Shown: in pieces, positions 33,898 through 43,761 of the stretch
How positions within the stretch are numbered: position 1 is the first letter of the stretch
Layout of the letters: every line of letters starts with the position of its first letter
Assembly: GCF_037201965.1 (NCBI RefSeq)
Contig: NZ_CP147518.1
Coordinates: 1,425,001 to 1,489,000 of the forward strand
From: Spirosoma sp. SC4-14
GTDB taxonomy: Bacteria; Bacteroidota; Bacteroidia; Cytophagales; Spirosomataceae
Direction: 5' to 3'
Length of the DNA: 64,000 nt
Program-made: the position numbers and the translations under genes
The notes under the pieces: generated by a model
What the model was told of the DNA's origin: nothing
What the model saw: only the letters and a program-made list of their open reading frames with translations
Databases searched by the model: none

Positions 33898-34375
33898 AAG
33901 AAAACACCTCCCCAACCGCCAGTTCAATACCGGTAACTGGATCGGTGAGTGTGGCTGAGTCAGGAAAGAATTGGTATTTGCCAATAGCGGAATAGACAGC
34001 AATGGCCTGAAGGCTGGGCATCACCAGCCAGCACGACTGAACACCCGCCTTAAAATACCGCTCGAACTTAGCCAGAATGTTGGCATCACTTTGCGAAGGC
34101 GACACGATTTCAACAACCGTCAATGGCATCTCTGTCATGGAGGTTATATCGTGCAGGAAGTCAATCTGGAGTTTTGGATAGATTGCAATATCGGGAACCG
34201 TATCCGGGCCCTCGGGCATAGTAATGTTAAGCTCCGATGCTATTGTGTACTGCTCACGGAATCGAAGTTTCAAATTAAAAATCAGGTTTCCCTGAATAAC
34301 GGCATGATTTAAGGTGGGTATAGGCTTACTCCGTTCACGCTCGTAATCAGATATTTGCTCAATAATTGCTTCCAT
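33896..34375 (-). CDS. Uma2-family (DUF820) PD-(D/E)xK fold protein
   Basis: 159 residues. Core signature: TVPDIAIYPKLQ, then MPLTVVEIVSPSQS and KFERYFKAGVQSCWLV, the standard Uma2 arrangement (PD...VEI.SPS...K...Y...GV...W.V). The third catalytic position lacks the usual Lys directly after the Glu, as is common in the family. The C-terminus carries DPVTGIELAVGEVF. Function is unknown. Like the gene at 15376 it is antisense within the permease array. The two are only distantly alike, so they look like independent family members rather than a recent duplication. Confidence 0.82.
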   Translation of the reverse strand: MEAIIEQISDYERERSKPIPTLNHAVIQGNLIFNLKLRFREQYTIASELNITMPEGPDTVPDIAIYPKLQIDFLHDITSMTEMPLTVVEIVSPSQSDANILAKFERYFKAGVQSCWLVMPSLQAIAVYSAIGKYQFFPDSATLTDPVTGIELAVGEVFS

Positions 34376-34463
34376 GCGTAACGAGTTTTTAAGTGTGTTA
34401 CGAACAAATCAGATCAATAGTTTGCTCAATACCCTCTGCTCGTATTCCTTTGCCTCATGCAAC

Positions 34464-36779
34464 CTACCGCTGGGCGGGTAAATAAACCCGGAAGGTGCTG
34501 CCCTGGTCGGGTTGGCTACTGGCGGTGATGGCACCATCGTGTCGTTCCACAATTTTTTGGCAGATTGCTAATCCAATGCCCGATCCTGTAAATTCACTGC
34601 GACCGTGTAGCCGCTGGAAGACCTGAAAAATTCGGTCCAGGTATTTCTCATCGAAGCCAATGCCGTTGTCGGTTACCGAGATTTCGGCGAATCTGGTAGT
34701 TTCTGAAATCGTTTTTTCCGGATTGGGTGTAATGGCCAATCCGGCAGGCAGATCGCCCTGCTCAATTAGTTGACAACTCACGCTAATGACCGGTATTGTA
34801 TCGTTGGGGCAAAACTTAATGGCATTGGACAGCAGATTCTGAAAGAGCTGACGCATCTGCAACTGGTCGGCCATAATGGTTGGCAACTCCTGAAGATGTA
34901 TTTCGGCCTGGCGCTGGTTTATTCGCTCCCAAAGCTCATGTTCCTGTAACTCCTGAATAATATCGGCTATACTGACGGGGGTATACGTACTCTGCCGCGT
35001 TTCTACCTGTGAATAGGCCAGTAAATCCTGAATCAGCAGGCGCATTCTGCTGGCCGATGCGTTCATGCGATTTATAATACCGGTTGCATAGGTGTCGAGC
35101 TGGCTGGTATACTGGGTGGTCAGAATATCCGAAAAGGAAATTATTTTGCGAAGAGGCTCCTGCAAATCGTGCGAGGCAATAAAGGCAAACGACTGAAGAT
35201 TTTCGTTCGAGCGTTTTAATTCGATGTTGGTTCGTTCGAGCTGATGCTGATAGTGGCGCATAGGCGTAATATCCTGCGCCGATAACACAACACCATCGCC
35301 AAAGCGAGCTACCGAAAAATCATACCAACGTCCGGCCCAGGGAACTTCCAGACGAATTGGTTTACCTGTTTCAATAACCTGCTTGCATTGTTCGAACAAG
35401 GGGGTCTCCAACGAACCCGGAATATATCTGGAAATACGCCGATACTGAATTTTTTCGATTGGATTTTGAAGAATATCGGCAGCCATCTGGTTCAATTTCA
35501 TCATCCGTAAGTCGATAATTTCACCGGCTTCATTTCGAATACTCTGGTTCAGCACAATGGCCGCAGGAGTCATATTCATTACTTGTTCGAGCAAATCGGC
35601 GTTTTGCTGTTGAATCAGTTCCGCTTCTTTGAAAGCCGTTACGTCGGTATACGTATAAAAAATACAGCCATCTACGCAGGTAAACGACCCATCGAACCAG
35701 CCTTTCATGCCAAATTCCTCATAAAAGAAGATGATCCGTTTGGGTTGTTTGCTCTCAACAGTTTCTACATAATGCCGAAACAGATCGGAATGCTGCCAGC
35801 CCGGAAACAGGTCGCTAATTCGTGCATTCGTCATCTGGCTAACCGACCGGCCTGTAATACGGGCATTGTATTCGTTTGTCAGCACATATTGAAAGTCGAC
35901 AATTTCAGCCTGATCATTTCGAACTGGCCGGGCCAGCAACAACCCCGCCTGCGTATTGTCGACGACCTGCTGGAGTATCGTGCTCTGGTAAAGTTTGTCG
36001 CGTTGTGACTTACGTAATTCCGTTGTTTCTAGAGAATTAACGATAATGCCGTCGCCCCAGGGCTGAACAGAAATGTCGTACCAGACTTCTGTCGTATCTG
36101 AGTCTTGATGGTATTCAAATTGTTCCGGTTGTCTGGTTTCTGCCACCCGGCAATAACAGGCTACTAAATCGGTCCCTGCTAAGGAGGGCGCTATTTGGAG
36201 CAGCGTAGCCTGCTTTATTTGGTCGATCGGTTGACGGAAAATGTCAGCCGATGCTTTATTGCGAAAAATGGTCTGAAAATCAACGATCGTTCCACCTTCA
36301 TTACGAACGGCTGTATAGACAGAAATGCCCATTTGAGAGGTGTTCTGAATACTATGCAACAGTTCGGTCTGTTGTTGTAAGGCCTGTTCGGTTTGTGATG
36401 GTGCTGTTTCAGTATAGAACGTAAGCATGACACCATCGTCCTGTTTCTGAGCCAGTATGGTGTAGCGATTGGGTGCGGCAGAATCCCCGCAATTTTCCAT
36501 GTCAAAGCGAACGGACCGCCCAAACTCGACAACGAGACTACATTGTTTGATCAGGTAGGCAGCATCATTTTCAGCAACAAGCTGACTAAGCAATCGGCCA
36601 ACCAGCTCCTCTTGCGGGCGCTCCCATATGAGTATGGCCGGGGTGTTTAGCATAAGCAATCGAAAGTCGATGAGTTGACCGTTGGAGTTGCGCTGAGCCT
36701 GAAATAATACCATGCCACTGATTGCAGAAATCGGGTTTGTGTCAGAAAAGAAGCTGATAGAGGGAAAAAGGGTATGCAT
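34464..36779 (-). CDS. Soluble multi-PAS sensor histidine kinase
   Basis: 771 residues from the ATG at 36777-36779; a TTG 48 bp upstream is unlikely. There is no membrane span. Four PAS-type domains follow one another (about 10-125, 135-255, 265-380, 395-510), each starting with a variant of GMVLFQAQRN / AGLLLARPVRN / AIVLNQSIRN. After a short coiled coil comes HisKA, with the phosphoacceptor His537 in IASHDLQEPLRK. The ATPase domain has NLLSNAIKF, DNGIGFDEKY, RLHGRSEFTGSGIGLAI and ends GSTFRVYLPAQR. This is the phytochrome-like HWE-free class with HDLQEP box. No receiver domain or adjacent response regulator is present, so it is an orphan. It is divergent from permease 8 across a 336-bp region. 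Confidence 0.88.
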   Translation of the reverse strand: MHTLFPSISFFSDTNPISAISGMVLFQAQRNSNGQLIDFRLLMLNTPAILIWERPQEELVGRLLSQLVAENDAAYLIKQCSLVVEFGRSVRFDMENCGDSAAPNRYTILAQKQDDGVMLTFYTETAPSQTEQALQQQTELLHSIQNTSQMGISVYTAVRNEGGTIVDFQTIFRNKASADIFRQPIDQIKQATLLQIAPSLAGTDLVACYCRVAETRQPEQFEYHQDSDTTEVWYDISVQPWGDGIIVNSLETTELRKSQRDKLYQSTILQQVVDNTQAGLLLARPVRNDQAEIVDFQYVLTNEYNARITGRSVSQMTNARISDLFPGWQHSDLFRHYVETVESKQPKRIIFFYEEFGMKGWFDGSFTCVDGCIFYTYTDVTAFKEAELIQQQNADLLEQVMNMTPAAIVLNQSIRNEAGEIIDLRMMKLNQMAADILQNPIEKIQYRRISRYIPGSLETPLFEQCKQVIETGKPIRLEVPWAGRWYDFSVARFGDGVVLSAQDITPMRHYQHQLERTNIELKRSNENLQSFAFIASHDLQEPLRKIISFSDILTTQYTSQLDTYATGIINRMNASASRMRLLIQDLLAYSQVETRQSTYTPVSIADIIQELQEHELWERINQRQAEIHLQELPTIMADQLQMRQLFQNLLSNAIKFCPNDTIPVISVSCQLIEQGDLPAGLAITPNPEKTISETTRFAEISVTDNGIGFDEKYLDRIFQVFQRLHGRSEFTGSGIGLAICQKIVERHDGAITASSQPDQGSTFRVYLPAQR

Positions 36780-37116
36780 AACAAGATTACGGCTTACAAT
36801 CAGATAGACTAAACAAACGAGTAACAATTCCCGACAGGTCTATAAGGGCCTGAAGGATACGATTATAACTATATGTTTAGCCGATTTTAGTAGAAAATTA
36901 ACGTTTTTTTTGCTATCAGTTACTATCGGCTTTCTATACAATAGTAACCTGAATAGCAATGCCACAAAAATGGATTAGGTGACGAACGTGAAATGAATAA
37001 TTTTAAAACTGCTTAACATTTTTTAACAGCCTGTCAATCAGATTAAAGGATAACTAAAGCACGATAGTCGATACCTTCACGGCACTAAACAGCCGGTCGC
37101 GAAAATCGTTTGTCTT
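36780..37116. other. Gene-free divergent region between PAS kinase and permease 8
   Basis: AT-rich, with no ORF I can support. It lacks the TGTCCR palindrome and any -24/-12 element, unlike the other unit starts. One inverted repeat, GTTACTAT (36919-36926) with ATAGTAAC (36941-36948), is a possible operator. The promoters themselves are not recognisable with confidence. Confidence 0.4.
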
Positions 37117-39537
37117 ATGCTCCAGAATTACTTTAAAATTGCCCTCCGCAATCTACGCCAGCGCCGGTTCTACGCGCTGGTTACGCTCCTTGGCCTCACC
37201 GTTGGAATTACGTTTTTGCTCCTGATTGGCAACTACATTCAGGGCGAACTGGCCGTCAATAAAAACCTGCGCAATGTAGATCAGCAGTATCTGGTGAAGA
37301 GCCGATGGAAAGAAGAAACCATGGGCCTGGAGATCACTACGTTAGGGCTCCTTGGGCCAACACTTAAGCAGATGTATCCAAATCTGGTTGCCAATTACTA
37401 CCGGTTTTATGGCGTTACGGCCATTGTTTCCAACGACCAGAAGCACTTTCGGGAAAGTATTCAAATTGGCGACTCGACCCTGCTGCCCATGTTTGGCTTT
37501 CGGATGGCGTATGGTGACCCCAAAACAGCCATGCTGGCTCCCAATTCGATGGTACTAACGGAAGTAATGGCTCAGAAACTGTTTGGCCGAACCGATGTGC
37601 TCCGGCAAACGCTTACGGTTCAGACTCCGCTTGGTGGCAAACAGCTTTTTACGATAACTGGCGTGTTGCACGAACCGCCCCGCAACAGTCTTCTGGACTT
37701 ACTGGACAAACGCGACCAGCTTTTTATTTCGATGCGCGATGTGGGTTATTTTGCGTCTAAAGCGGGTATCGACTCCTGGCAGAATCAATACATACCGACC
37801 TATCTGGAACTGCAACCGGGCGTTACTGCCGATCAACTCACCAAACCCCTCGCCGATGTGCTGGCAACCTATGCGCCACCAAACTATAAAACTAATCTTC
37901 GTGTCGATCTGAGTCCGATGGCGACACACTATCTGACAGCAAACAACGGGCTGGTCGAAAAAATGATCCTGACACTCAGCCTGATCGGTATTTTTATTTT
38001 GCTGATGGCGGTAGTCAATTTTATCAATATCACCATTGGCATGTCGGCCACCCGGCTCCGCGAAATTGGTGTACGGAAGGCGCTGGGCGGGCTGAAAGGC
38101 CAGTTGATGGGGCAGTTTCTGACCGAATCGCTTTTGCTTACTGCTGGCGCAACGATACTGGCTTTGGGCTGTCACGAGATTTTCCGGCCAATGTTTGCCA
38201 ATATTCTGGAACGAACCATCCCGTCGCTGATTAGCTGGTCGCCATTGGCGTATGTGGCCCTTGCTGGTCTAGTCTTGTTCATTGCCGTACTGGCGGGAAG
38301 TTATCCGGCATTTGTTTTATCGAACCTGCCCTCGGTTGAGTCGCTGAAAGGTAAGCTGACGGCATCGGTCAAAAAAGGAACTGGCCTGCGCCGAGCCCTG
38401 ATCGTATTTCAGTTTACGGTTGCCATTTTCGTATTTGTCGGTGCTATGGTGGTTGGCCAGCAGGTGACGTATTTTTTCAGCAAAGACCTTGGCTATGATA
38501 AAGGTCAGATCTTAACGGTAGCCTCGGTTCCGCGCGACTGGTCGCCAGCGGGTGTGCAACGTATGGAAGGCATACGAAATCAGTTGGCGCGGGTGCCGGG
38601 TGTTAGCGATGTGAGTTTTTCGTTTGAAATTCCTGATGGTGGCAGTAGTGGAAGTATTAATTTATTTGCTCAGGGGCAGGACAGTACACAGGCCATTACG
38701 GCAAACTCAATAACCGCCGATGAGCGGTATGCCGATACCTACGGATTAACATTAAAAGCGGGCCAGTTTTTCAACGCCACCGGAGGAGGCTATGACTCGC
38801 TTGCTGTGGTAGTCAGCGAATCAGCAACAAAAGCCTTAGGGTGGGCCAATCCAGAGATGGCTCTGGGAAAACAGGTACTATTTCGGGGAGGAACGTTCAG
38901 AATCAGGGGTGTATTGGCCGATTTTAATTTTGGATCACTTCATGAACTTATCAAGCCAATTGTATTTGTACAGGTTCGCAAAGACCCAATTTACCGTTAC
39001 TTCTCGTTCAAACTGTCGCCGGGCAGTGCCGAACAGTTACCCGAAACCGTAGCTGCTATTGGTAAAGAATGGGCGCGGCTCTTTCCCGATGCGCCGTTTG
39101 AGTATGCGTTTATGGACGATACGCTTCAAAAGCTTTACCAGACCGAGATGCAATTGCAGAAAGCCTCCCGGTTAGCCACCACACTGGCTCTGGTTATTGT
39201 ATTGCTGGGTGTGCTGGGACTGGTTTCGCTCAATGTAACCCGCCGGACCAAAGAGATTGGTATTCGGAAAGTGCTGGGTGCCACTATGATTAGTATTATC
39301 AATCTGTTCTTAAAAGAATTCGTGCCGATTTTTTTGGTCGCTAATGCCATCGCCTGGCCACTGGCCTATTACCTGCTAAGCGATTGGTTAACGCACTTTG
39401 CTTACCGGACCAATTTGTCGTGGACACCGTTTATGCTGGTTGCCGTTACCCTAGCTATACTGACGGGACTTATTGTGAGTATCCAGACCAGCCGGGCCGC
39501 GTTGGCCAATCCCGTAAAATCGCTCCGATCCGAGTAA
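37117..39537 (+). CDS. MacB-like FtsX-fold ABC permease 8 (divergent member)
   Basis: 806 residues, MLQNYFKIALRNLRQRRFY to NPVKSLRSE. It differs from its paralogues: after TM1 it has QGELAVNKNLRNVDQQYLV instead of the ELSYDxFHxxADRIYR motif. The first coupling helix begins GMSATRLREIGVRKALGGLKG, and the second is VTRRTKEIGIRKVLGATMISIINLF with a different last-span region (FAYRTNLSWTPF). It is the first gene of a unit without the TGTCCR site, so it is probably controlled differently from its neighbours. The gene runs into family B repeat copy 3 and permease 9. Confidence 0.92.
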   Translation: MLQNYFKIALRNLRQRRFYALVTLLGLTVGITFLLLIGNYIQGELAVNKNLRNVDQQYLVKSRWKEETMGLEITTLGLLGPTLKQMYPNLVANYYRFYGVTAIVSNDQKHFRESIQIGDSTLLPMFGFRMAYGDPKTAMLAPNSMVLTEVMAQKLFGRTDVLRQTLTVQTPLGGKQLFTITGVLHEPPRNSLLDLLDKRDQLFISMRDVGYFASKAGIDSWQNQYIPTYLELQPGVTADQLTKPLADVLATYAPPNYKTNLRVDLSPMATHYLTANNGLVEKMILTLSLIGIFILLMAVVNFINITIGMSATRLREIGVRKALGGLKGQLMGQFLTESLLLTAGATILALGCHEIFRPMFANILERTIPSLISWSPLAYVALAGLVLFIAVLAGSYPAFVLSNLPSVESLKGKLTASVKKGTGLRRALIVFQFTVAIFVFVGAMVVGQQVTYFFSKDLGYDKGQILTVASVPRDWSPAGVQRMEGIRNQLARVPGVSDVSFSFEIPDGGSSGSINLFAQGQDSTQAITANSITADERYADTYGLTLKAGQFFNATGGGYDSLAVVVSESATKALGWANPEMALGKQVLFRGGTFRIRGVLADFNFGSLHELIKPIVFVQVRKDPIYRYFSFKLSPGSAEQLPETVAAIGKEWARLFPDAPFEYAFMDDTLQKLYQTEMQLQKASRLATTLALVIVLLGVLGLVSLNVTRRTKEIGIRKVLGATMISIINLFLKEFVPIFLVANAIAWPLAYYLLSDWLTHFAYRTNLSWTPFMLVAVTLAILTGLIVSIQTSRAALANPVKSLRSE

Positions 39538-39538
39538 A

Positions 39539-39609
39539 AACAGCCCCTAACCCCCAAAGGCGGCATTAAACTGAGTAACAACTCCCCCTTCGGGGGCAGG
39601 GGGGCTGTT
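39539..39609. repeat. C/G-rich palindromic junction repeat, family B copy 3
   Basis: Nearly identical to copy 1 at 18276: aacagcccctaacccccaaag on the left, and on the right ctccccctt, cgggggcagg and ggggctgtt directly before the permease 9 ATG. It fills the whole junction between two permease genes. Confidence 0.8.
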
Positions 39610-42012
39610 ATGTTCATAAACTATCTTAAAATCGCTTTCCGCAACCTGCGTTTACAGCGCACGTATACCCTTCTGAACGTGGTTGGACTGACTATCGGCA
39701 TGGCGGGTGGGCTGCTCATTTTTCTGTTTGTCCGGTATCACCTCAACACCGACCGGCATCATACCAATTTCGACCGTATCTACCGCATCGTCCTGGATCT
39801 CCACCTCGACGATGGATCAGTTGAGCACTATCCTGAGGCTCCATTACCAATGGCCAAAACGCTGCGAACCGAGTATCCACAGGTTGAACAGGCCGCTTTT
39901 CTGGCCTCAAACCGATCATTAACGGTTAGTATACATCGGCCTGGCCAGGCTGCTCCAGCCCATTTTCTTGAACACGACGGCACCGCACTGGTAGAAGGTG
40001 AATTTTTCCAGATTTTCGATTATCAGTGGCTGAGCGGTGATTCGAAAACAGCCTTACGCGAACCTAACTGTGTAGTCCTGACCAAATCGTGGTCCAGACG
40101 CTATTTTGGTACCAGCAATTCCATTGGCCGTACCCTTGAACTGGATCATAAGCTTACGGCAACTGTAACGGGTATCGTCGCCGACCCTGCCCAGCCTACC
40201 GATACGCATATTGGCCTGTTCATTTCCATGCCTACCATTCGGCAACTCGATCCCGATTTTAATGTGAACGAGTGGGGACAACTGAACAGCCCTTACCGGC
40301 TCTATTGTACGCTGAAAGATAATGCATCGGCCACAGCAAAGCAGGTCGAAGCTACCTTTCCTGACTTATCGAAAAAGCATTTTGGCGACGTAGCCCACGT
40401 TTTTCAGTTTCATATCCAGCCGCTGGCCGATGCCCATTTCGATGTTGACCGGGTGGGGGGTGTTATCCGACCGTCGCTGCTCTGGTCGCTGGAGTTGATA
40501 GGCTTGTTTCTGATACTGACGGCCTGCATCAATTTTGTCAATCTGGCCACGGCACAGGCGTTTCGACGGAGCAAAGAAGTGGGTGTTCGGAAAACCCTGG
40601 GGAGTTCGCGTGGTCAACTGGCCAGGCAATTTCTGCTCGAAACCAGCCTGATTGTCGTGATGGCTACAGCACTGGCTATGTTGGTGGCATTGTTGTGTTT
40701 ACCGGTGTTTAACCAGTGGGTTCATATTCAGCTTTCGTTCAGGCCCGATGCGTTGCTGCTGCTGTTTATTGGCGTGTTGATGGGAGTAGTGGTGTTACTG
40801 GCGGGAGGCTATCCCGCTTTTGTGTTGTCGGGGTTTAGTCCCGACGCCAGTTTGCGGGGTAAACTTGTTGCTTCGCTGGCGGGTGGCTATTCGCTACGCA
40901 AGGGATTGGTTATTGTTCAGTTTGTGGTTTGTCAGGCGTTGCTGGTCGGCGCGTTGGTTGTAATGAAACAGATGAGCTTTATTCGGCAAACAGACCTGGG
41001 TTACCGGAAAGATAACGTTGTTATTGTGAATCTGCCAACCGCCGAAGAAAGATCGTGGGAAGCGTTTAAAAATGACCTGCGTCAGTATTCCAACATCAAA
41101 TCGGTAACGTTACAATATCGACCGCCTTCAGCTAATGTTATGAACGGTGGTTCCTTCAAATTTGGCGCTAAAAAGGATTGGATATCGTTTCCGGTTCGCG
41201 AGCGACTGGCCGACGCCAATTATCTGGAAACATACAATTTGCAACTCGTAGCGGGGCGTAACATTACTGAAAGCGATTCGATCCGGGAGTATGTCATTAA
41301 CGAAACCCTGCTTCATAAACTCGGTTTTCGCGATCCGAAGGCGATCCTGGGTAAACGGATGCAATATTATCTGTCGTCGGTGCCACTGCCTATTGTGGGC
41401 GTGGTTAAGGATTTTCATCAAAAATCGCTGCATGACCTGATCGCTCCCTGTTTTATTGCCTCATATCCGGCCATGTATAAGCAGGTGGGTATTCGAATGG
41501 CAGGCGGTTCGTCGGAACAGACACTGGCACACATTCGAAGTGTTTGGCAACGCCTTTACCCGAATGATGTGTTTGAGTATGAATTTCTGGAAGACCAGCT
41601 CGAACGGTTTTATGAAACCGAAACAATAATTTCGACGCTCGTCAATACGTTTGCATTGATGGCAATGGCAATTTGTGGACTTGGTCTTTACGGACTGGTG
41701 GCGTTTACGGTTGGGCAGCGTACCAAAGAAATTGGCATTCGGAAAGTGCTGGGCGCATCGGTTGCCAGTATTGTTGCACTACTTTCCGGCGATTTTCTGA
41801 AACTAGTATTGGTTGCCATTGGACTGGCGTCGCCCGTTGCGTGGTGGGCCATGAGCAAATGGCTTCAGGATTTCGCCTATCGAATCGAAATCCATTGGTG
41901 GATGTTTGCTCTGGCAGGACTACTGGCAATTTTCATTGCCTTTCTCACAATCAGTTTCCAGAGCATACAGGCGGCAACAGCCAATCCGGTAAAGAGTTTG
42001 CGGAGTGAATAA
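39610..42012 (+). CDS. MacB-like FtsX-fold ABC permease 9
   Basis: 800 residues, MFINYLKIAFRNLRLQRTY to NPVKSLRSE. The coupling helix AQAFRRSKEVGVRKTLGSSRGQLARQFLLET marks it as the closest paralogue here of permease 5. The motif after TM1 is HLNTDRHHTNFDRIYRIVL. The first domain has NCVVLTKSWSRRYFGTSNSIGRTLELDHKL. The second half has VGQRTKEIGIRKVLGASVASIVALLSGDFLKLV. It directly follows repeat B, 72 bp after permease 8, so the two form an operon. The dipeptidase gene starts 89 bp after its stop. Confidence 0.93.
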   Translation: MFINYLKIAFRNLRLQRTYTLLNVVGLTIGMAGGLLIFLFVRYHLNTDRHHTNFDRIYRIVLDLHLDDGSVEHYPEAPLPMAKTLRTEYPQVEQAAFLASNRSLTVSIHRPGQAAPAHFLEHDGTALVEGEFFQIFDYQWLSGDSKTALREPNCVVLTKSWSRRYFGTSNSIGRTLELDHKLTATVTGIVADPAQPTDTHIGLFISMPTIRQLDPDFNVNEWGQLNSPYRLYCTLKDNASATAKQVEATFPDLSKKHFGDVAHVFQFHIQPLADAHFDVDRVGGVIRPSLLWSLELIGLFLILTACINFVNLATAQAFRRSKEVGVRKTLGSSRGQLARQFLLETSLIVVMATALAMLVALLCLPVFNQWVHIQLSFRPDALLLLFIGVLMGVVVLLAGGYPAFVLSGFSPDASLRGKLVASLAGGYSLRKGLVIVQFVVCQALLVGALVVMKQMSFIRQTDLGYRKDNVVIVNLPTAEERSWEAFKNDLRQYSNIKSVTLQYRPPSANVMNGGSFKFGAKKDWISFPVRERLADANYLETYNLQLVAGRNITESDSIREYVINETLLHKLGFRDPKAILGKRMQYYLSSVPLPIVGVVKDFHQKSLHDLIAPCFIASYPAMYKQVGIRMAGGSSEQTLAHIRSVWQRLYPNDVFEYEFLEDQLERFYETETIISTLVNTFALMAMAICGLGLYGLVAFTVGQRTKEIGIRKVLGASVASIVALLSGDFLKLVLVAIGLASPVAWWAMSKWLQDFAYRIEIHWWMFALAGLLAIFIAFLTISFQSIQAATANPVKSLRSE

Positions 42013-42100
42013 GGCAGTGAGCCTGGGGCGGGGCAGCAGCAGAATTGGCCGTATTAATGCGTATCTTGCATTTACGAATACAACCTTTTGCGCACTTCCG

Positions 42101-43183
42101 ATGCAAACACGAAAGCAGTTTATAAAACAGATCTGTGCTATAGCAGCTGGCACTTCCTGGCTAACTACCGATAACCTGATGGGTTTCGCCACACCGGCTC
42201 CCCCGAAATCAATCTATTTTGATTTTCACTGCCATCCGAGCTGGGCAATGTCTGAACGGAACTTTGCGAACAATGCCGAATCGGGGTTGACACAAACGGT
42301 TAGCGATATGAAAACGGGACATCTCACAGGTGGTTTTCTGGCTCTGGTGGCCGATGCTCCCCTGCTCAAACCTGGTCCCAAAGGAATGATGATCAACAGG
42401 CGGTATTTGCCGGGCGAGGGGTGGGCCGAGTATAAACGGCAACTGGCGAAGCTTCGGGAGGTTTTCGGTAGCTTATCCATACCGTTTTCGACAGACCTGA
42501 GCAGCCTGACGGCCGAGCGCAAAGCTCCTTTTGCTTACCTGGCGGTGGAAGGGGGTGATTTTCTGGATGATCAGATTTCGCGAATCGAAGAGGCTTATCA
42601 GGATGGCGTTCGTTCCATTCAACTGGTTCATTATGCTCCCAACAATCTCGGTGATCTTCAAACGGCTGATCCGGCGTTTAATGGACTGTCTTCGTTTGGC
42701 AAAGACGTAATCAGGAAGATGAATGAACTGGGTATGGCTATCGACGTGGCACATGCTTCGTTTCAAACCACGAAAGCCGTAGCCGATCTGACCAAAGCCC
42801 CCATCATGTTGTCGCATAGTATTTTGCAAATGGAGGCCGACCGTCCGATAGCCGTACGGGCAATTTCTAAAGAACACGCCAATGTTGTTGCCGACACAGG
42901 CGGGGTAATTGGAGCCTGGCCATCGGGATTTAATAAGAGTTTCGACGAATATATCGATAACATTCTGCGGCTGGTCGATGTAGTTGGTGTCGATCATGTG
43001 GGTATCGGTACCGATATGAGTGCCAATTTTCAGCCCGTTATGACCAGCTATATACAGTATCCTCAGATTGAAGAAGCCCTGAGCAGGAAGGGGCTTTCCC
43101 GCTCAGACGTTGGCAAGATCATGGGAGGTAATGCGAAAAGCGTTCTGACAAAAATTGCAAAAGCTGGCTCCATGAAAAACTAG
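42101..43183 (+). CDS. Membrane dipeptidase-like protein (peptidase M19), exported
   Basis: 360 residues from the ATG at 42101; a GTG at 42005 overlaps the previous stop region and is rejected. The N-terminus MQTRKQFIKQICAIAAG resembles a Tat signal with RK in place of RR. M19 metal-ligand regions are visible: FDFHCHPSW, YLAVEGGDF (bridging Glu), AIDVAHASF, MLSHSIL and GIGTDMS. The first ligand motif, normally HxD, is HxH here. Family members hydrolyse dipeptides or act on lactams with two zinc ions in the periplasm. The altered motif may change metal or substrate. The gene follows permease 9 on the same strand. Confidence 0.85.
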   Translation: MQTRKQFIKQICAIAAGTSWLTTDNLMGFATPAPPKSIYFDFHCHPSWAMSERNFANNAESGLTQTVSDMKTGHLTGGFLALVADAPLLKPGPKGMMINRRYLPGEGWAEYKRQLAKLREVFGSLSIPFSTDLSSLTAERKAPFAYLAVEGGDFLDDQISRIEEAYQDGVRSIQLVHYAPNNLGDLQTADPAFNGLSSFGKDVIRKMNELGMAIDVAHASFQTTKAVADLTKAPIMLSHSILQMEADRPIAVRAISKEHANVVADTGGVIGAWPSGFNKSFDEYIDNILRLVDVVGVDHVGIGTDMSANFQPVMTSYIQYPQIEEALSRKGLSRSDVGKIMGGNAKSVLTKIAKAGSMKN

Positions 43184-43331
43184 CTGAACCGTATTTCTAT
43201 GTGCCCTAAGCCCCTGTTCCTAAAGCAGGAAGCTACTTTTACAAATCGTTTACAATGTTTTACAGTGCTTTTTCAACTGCCATAAAACAAGTGCCTAGTT
43301 TTGGCTCAGTATTTAGTTAATCATACAAGCC

Positions 43332-43742
43332 ATGCGAAAAATAACTGGATTTATGGTAGCCATTGCGAGTACTATTTTTTCTGCGGGTTGTTTGGCTCAG
43401 CACTCGTTCAGCACCTGTTCGGCTGCTTTTCTGAACAGCAAAATGATGGTCGATACATATACGGATGCCGGGCAATGTCGACTGCTATCAACGGCCACCG
43501 GCGAGCTAACGCTACAAACCGTTAGCCTGTCGCCCACTGAAAGTAAGGGAATCGAAAAACTCCCCTTTCACGTTGCCATCCGCCATAAGGAAACAAAAAC
43601 GCTGATGCTTGTTACAAAACAGGAAATTACGCATATTGAGGTACAGAAAGTACTGGCGAAGTGTCAGAAGGGCGATCGTATTGTGCTCTTGACGCTGGAT
43701 GATGAATATGCGCTGCCCCATAATGAAATTTTGGTCCAATAA
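43332..43742 (+). CDS. Small secreted protein of unknown function
   Basis: 136 residues with a signal peptide (MRKITGFMVAIASTIFSAGCLAQ; the Cys followed by LAQ leaves a lipoprotein possible, but the signal-peptidase I site after LAQ fits better). The mature domain looks like a beta-rich single domain with three Cys near its N-terminus (FSTCSAAF, AGQCRLL) and a C-terminal CQKGDRIVLLTLDDEYALPHNEILV. I recognise no family. It begins a tight three-gene unit with the next secreted protein and the membrane-anchored regulator, and its tail KGDRIVLL resembles the KPGDILVIEP stretch of the next protein. The two may be related periplasmic domains. Confidence 0.7.
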   Translation: MRKITGFMVAIASTIFSAGCLAQHSFSTCSAAFLNSKMMVDTYTDAGQCRLLSTATGELTLQTVSLSPTESKGIEKLPFHVAIRHKETKTLMLVTKQEITHIEVQKVLAKCQKGDRIVLLTLDDEYALPHNEILVQ

Positions 43743-43761
43743 CTCCTCAATGCCTTATCCG

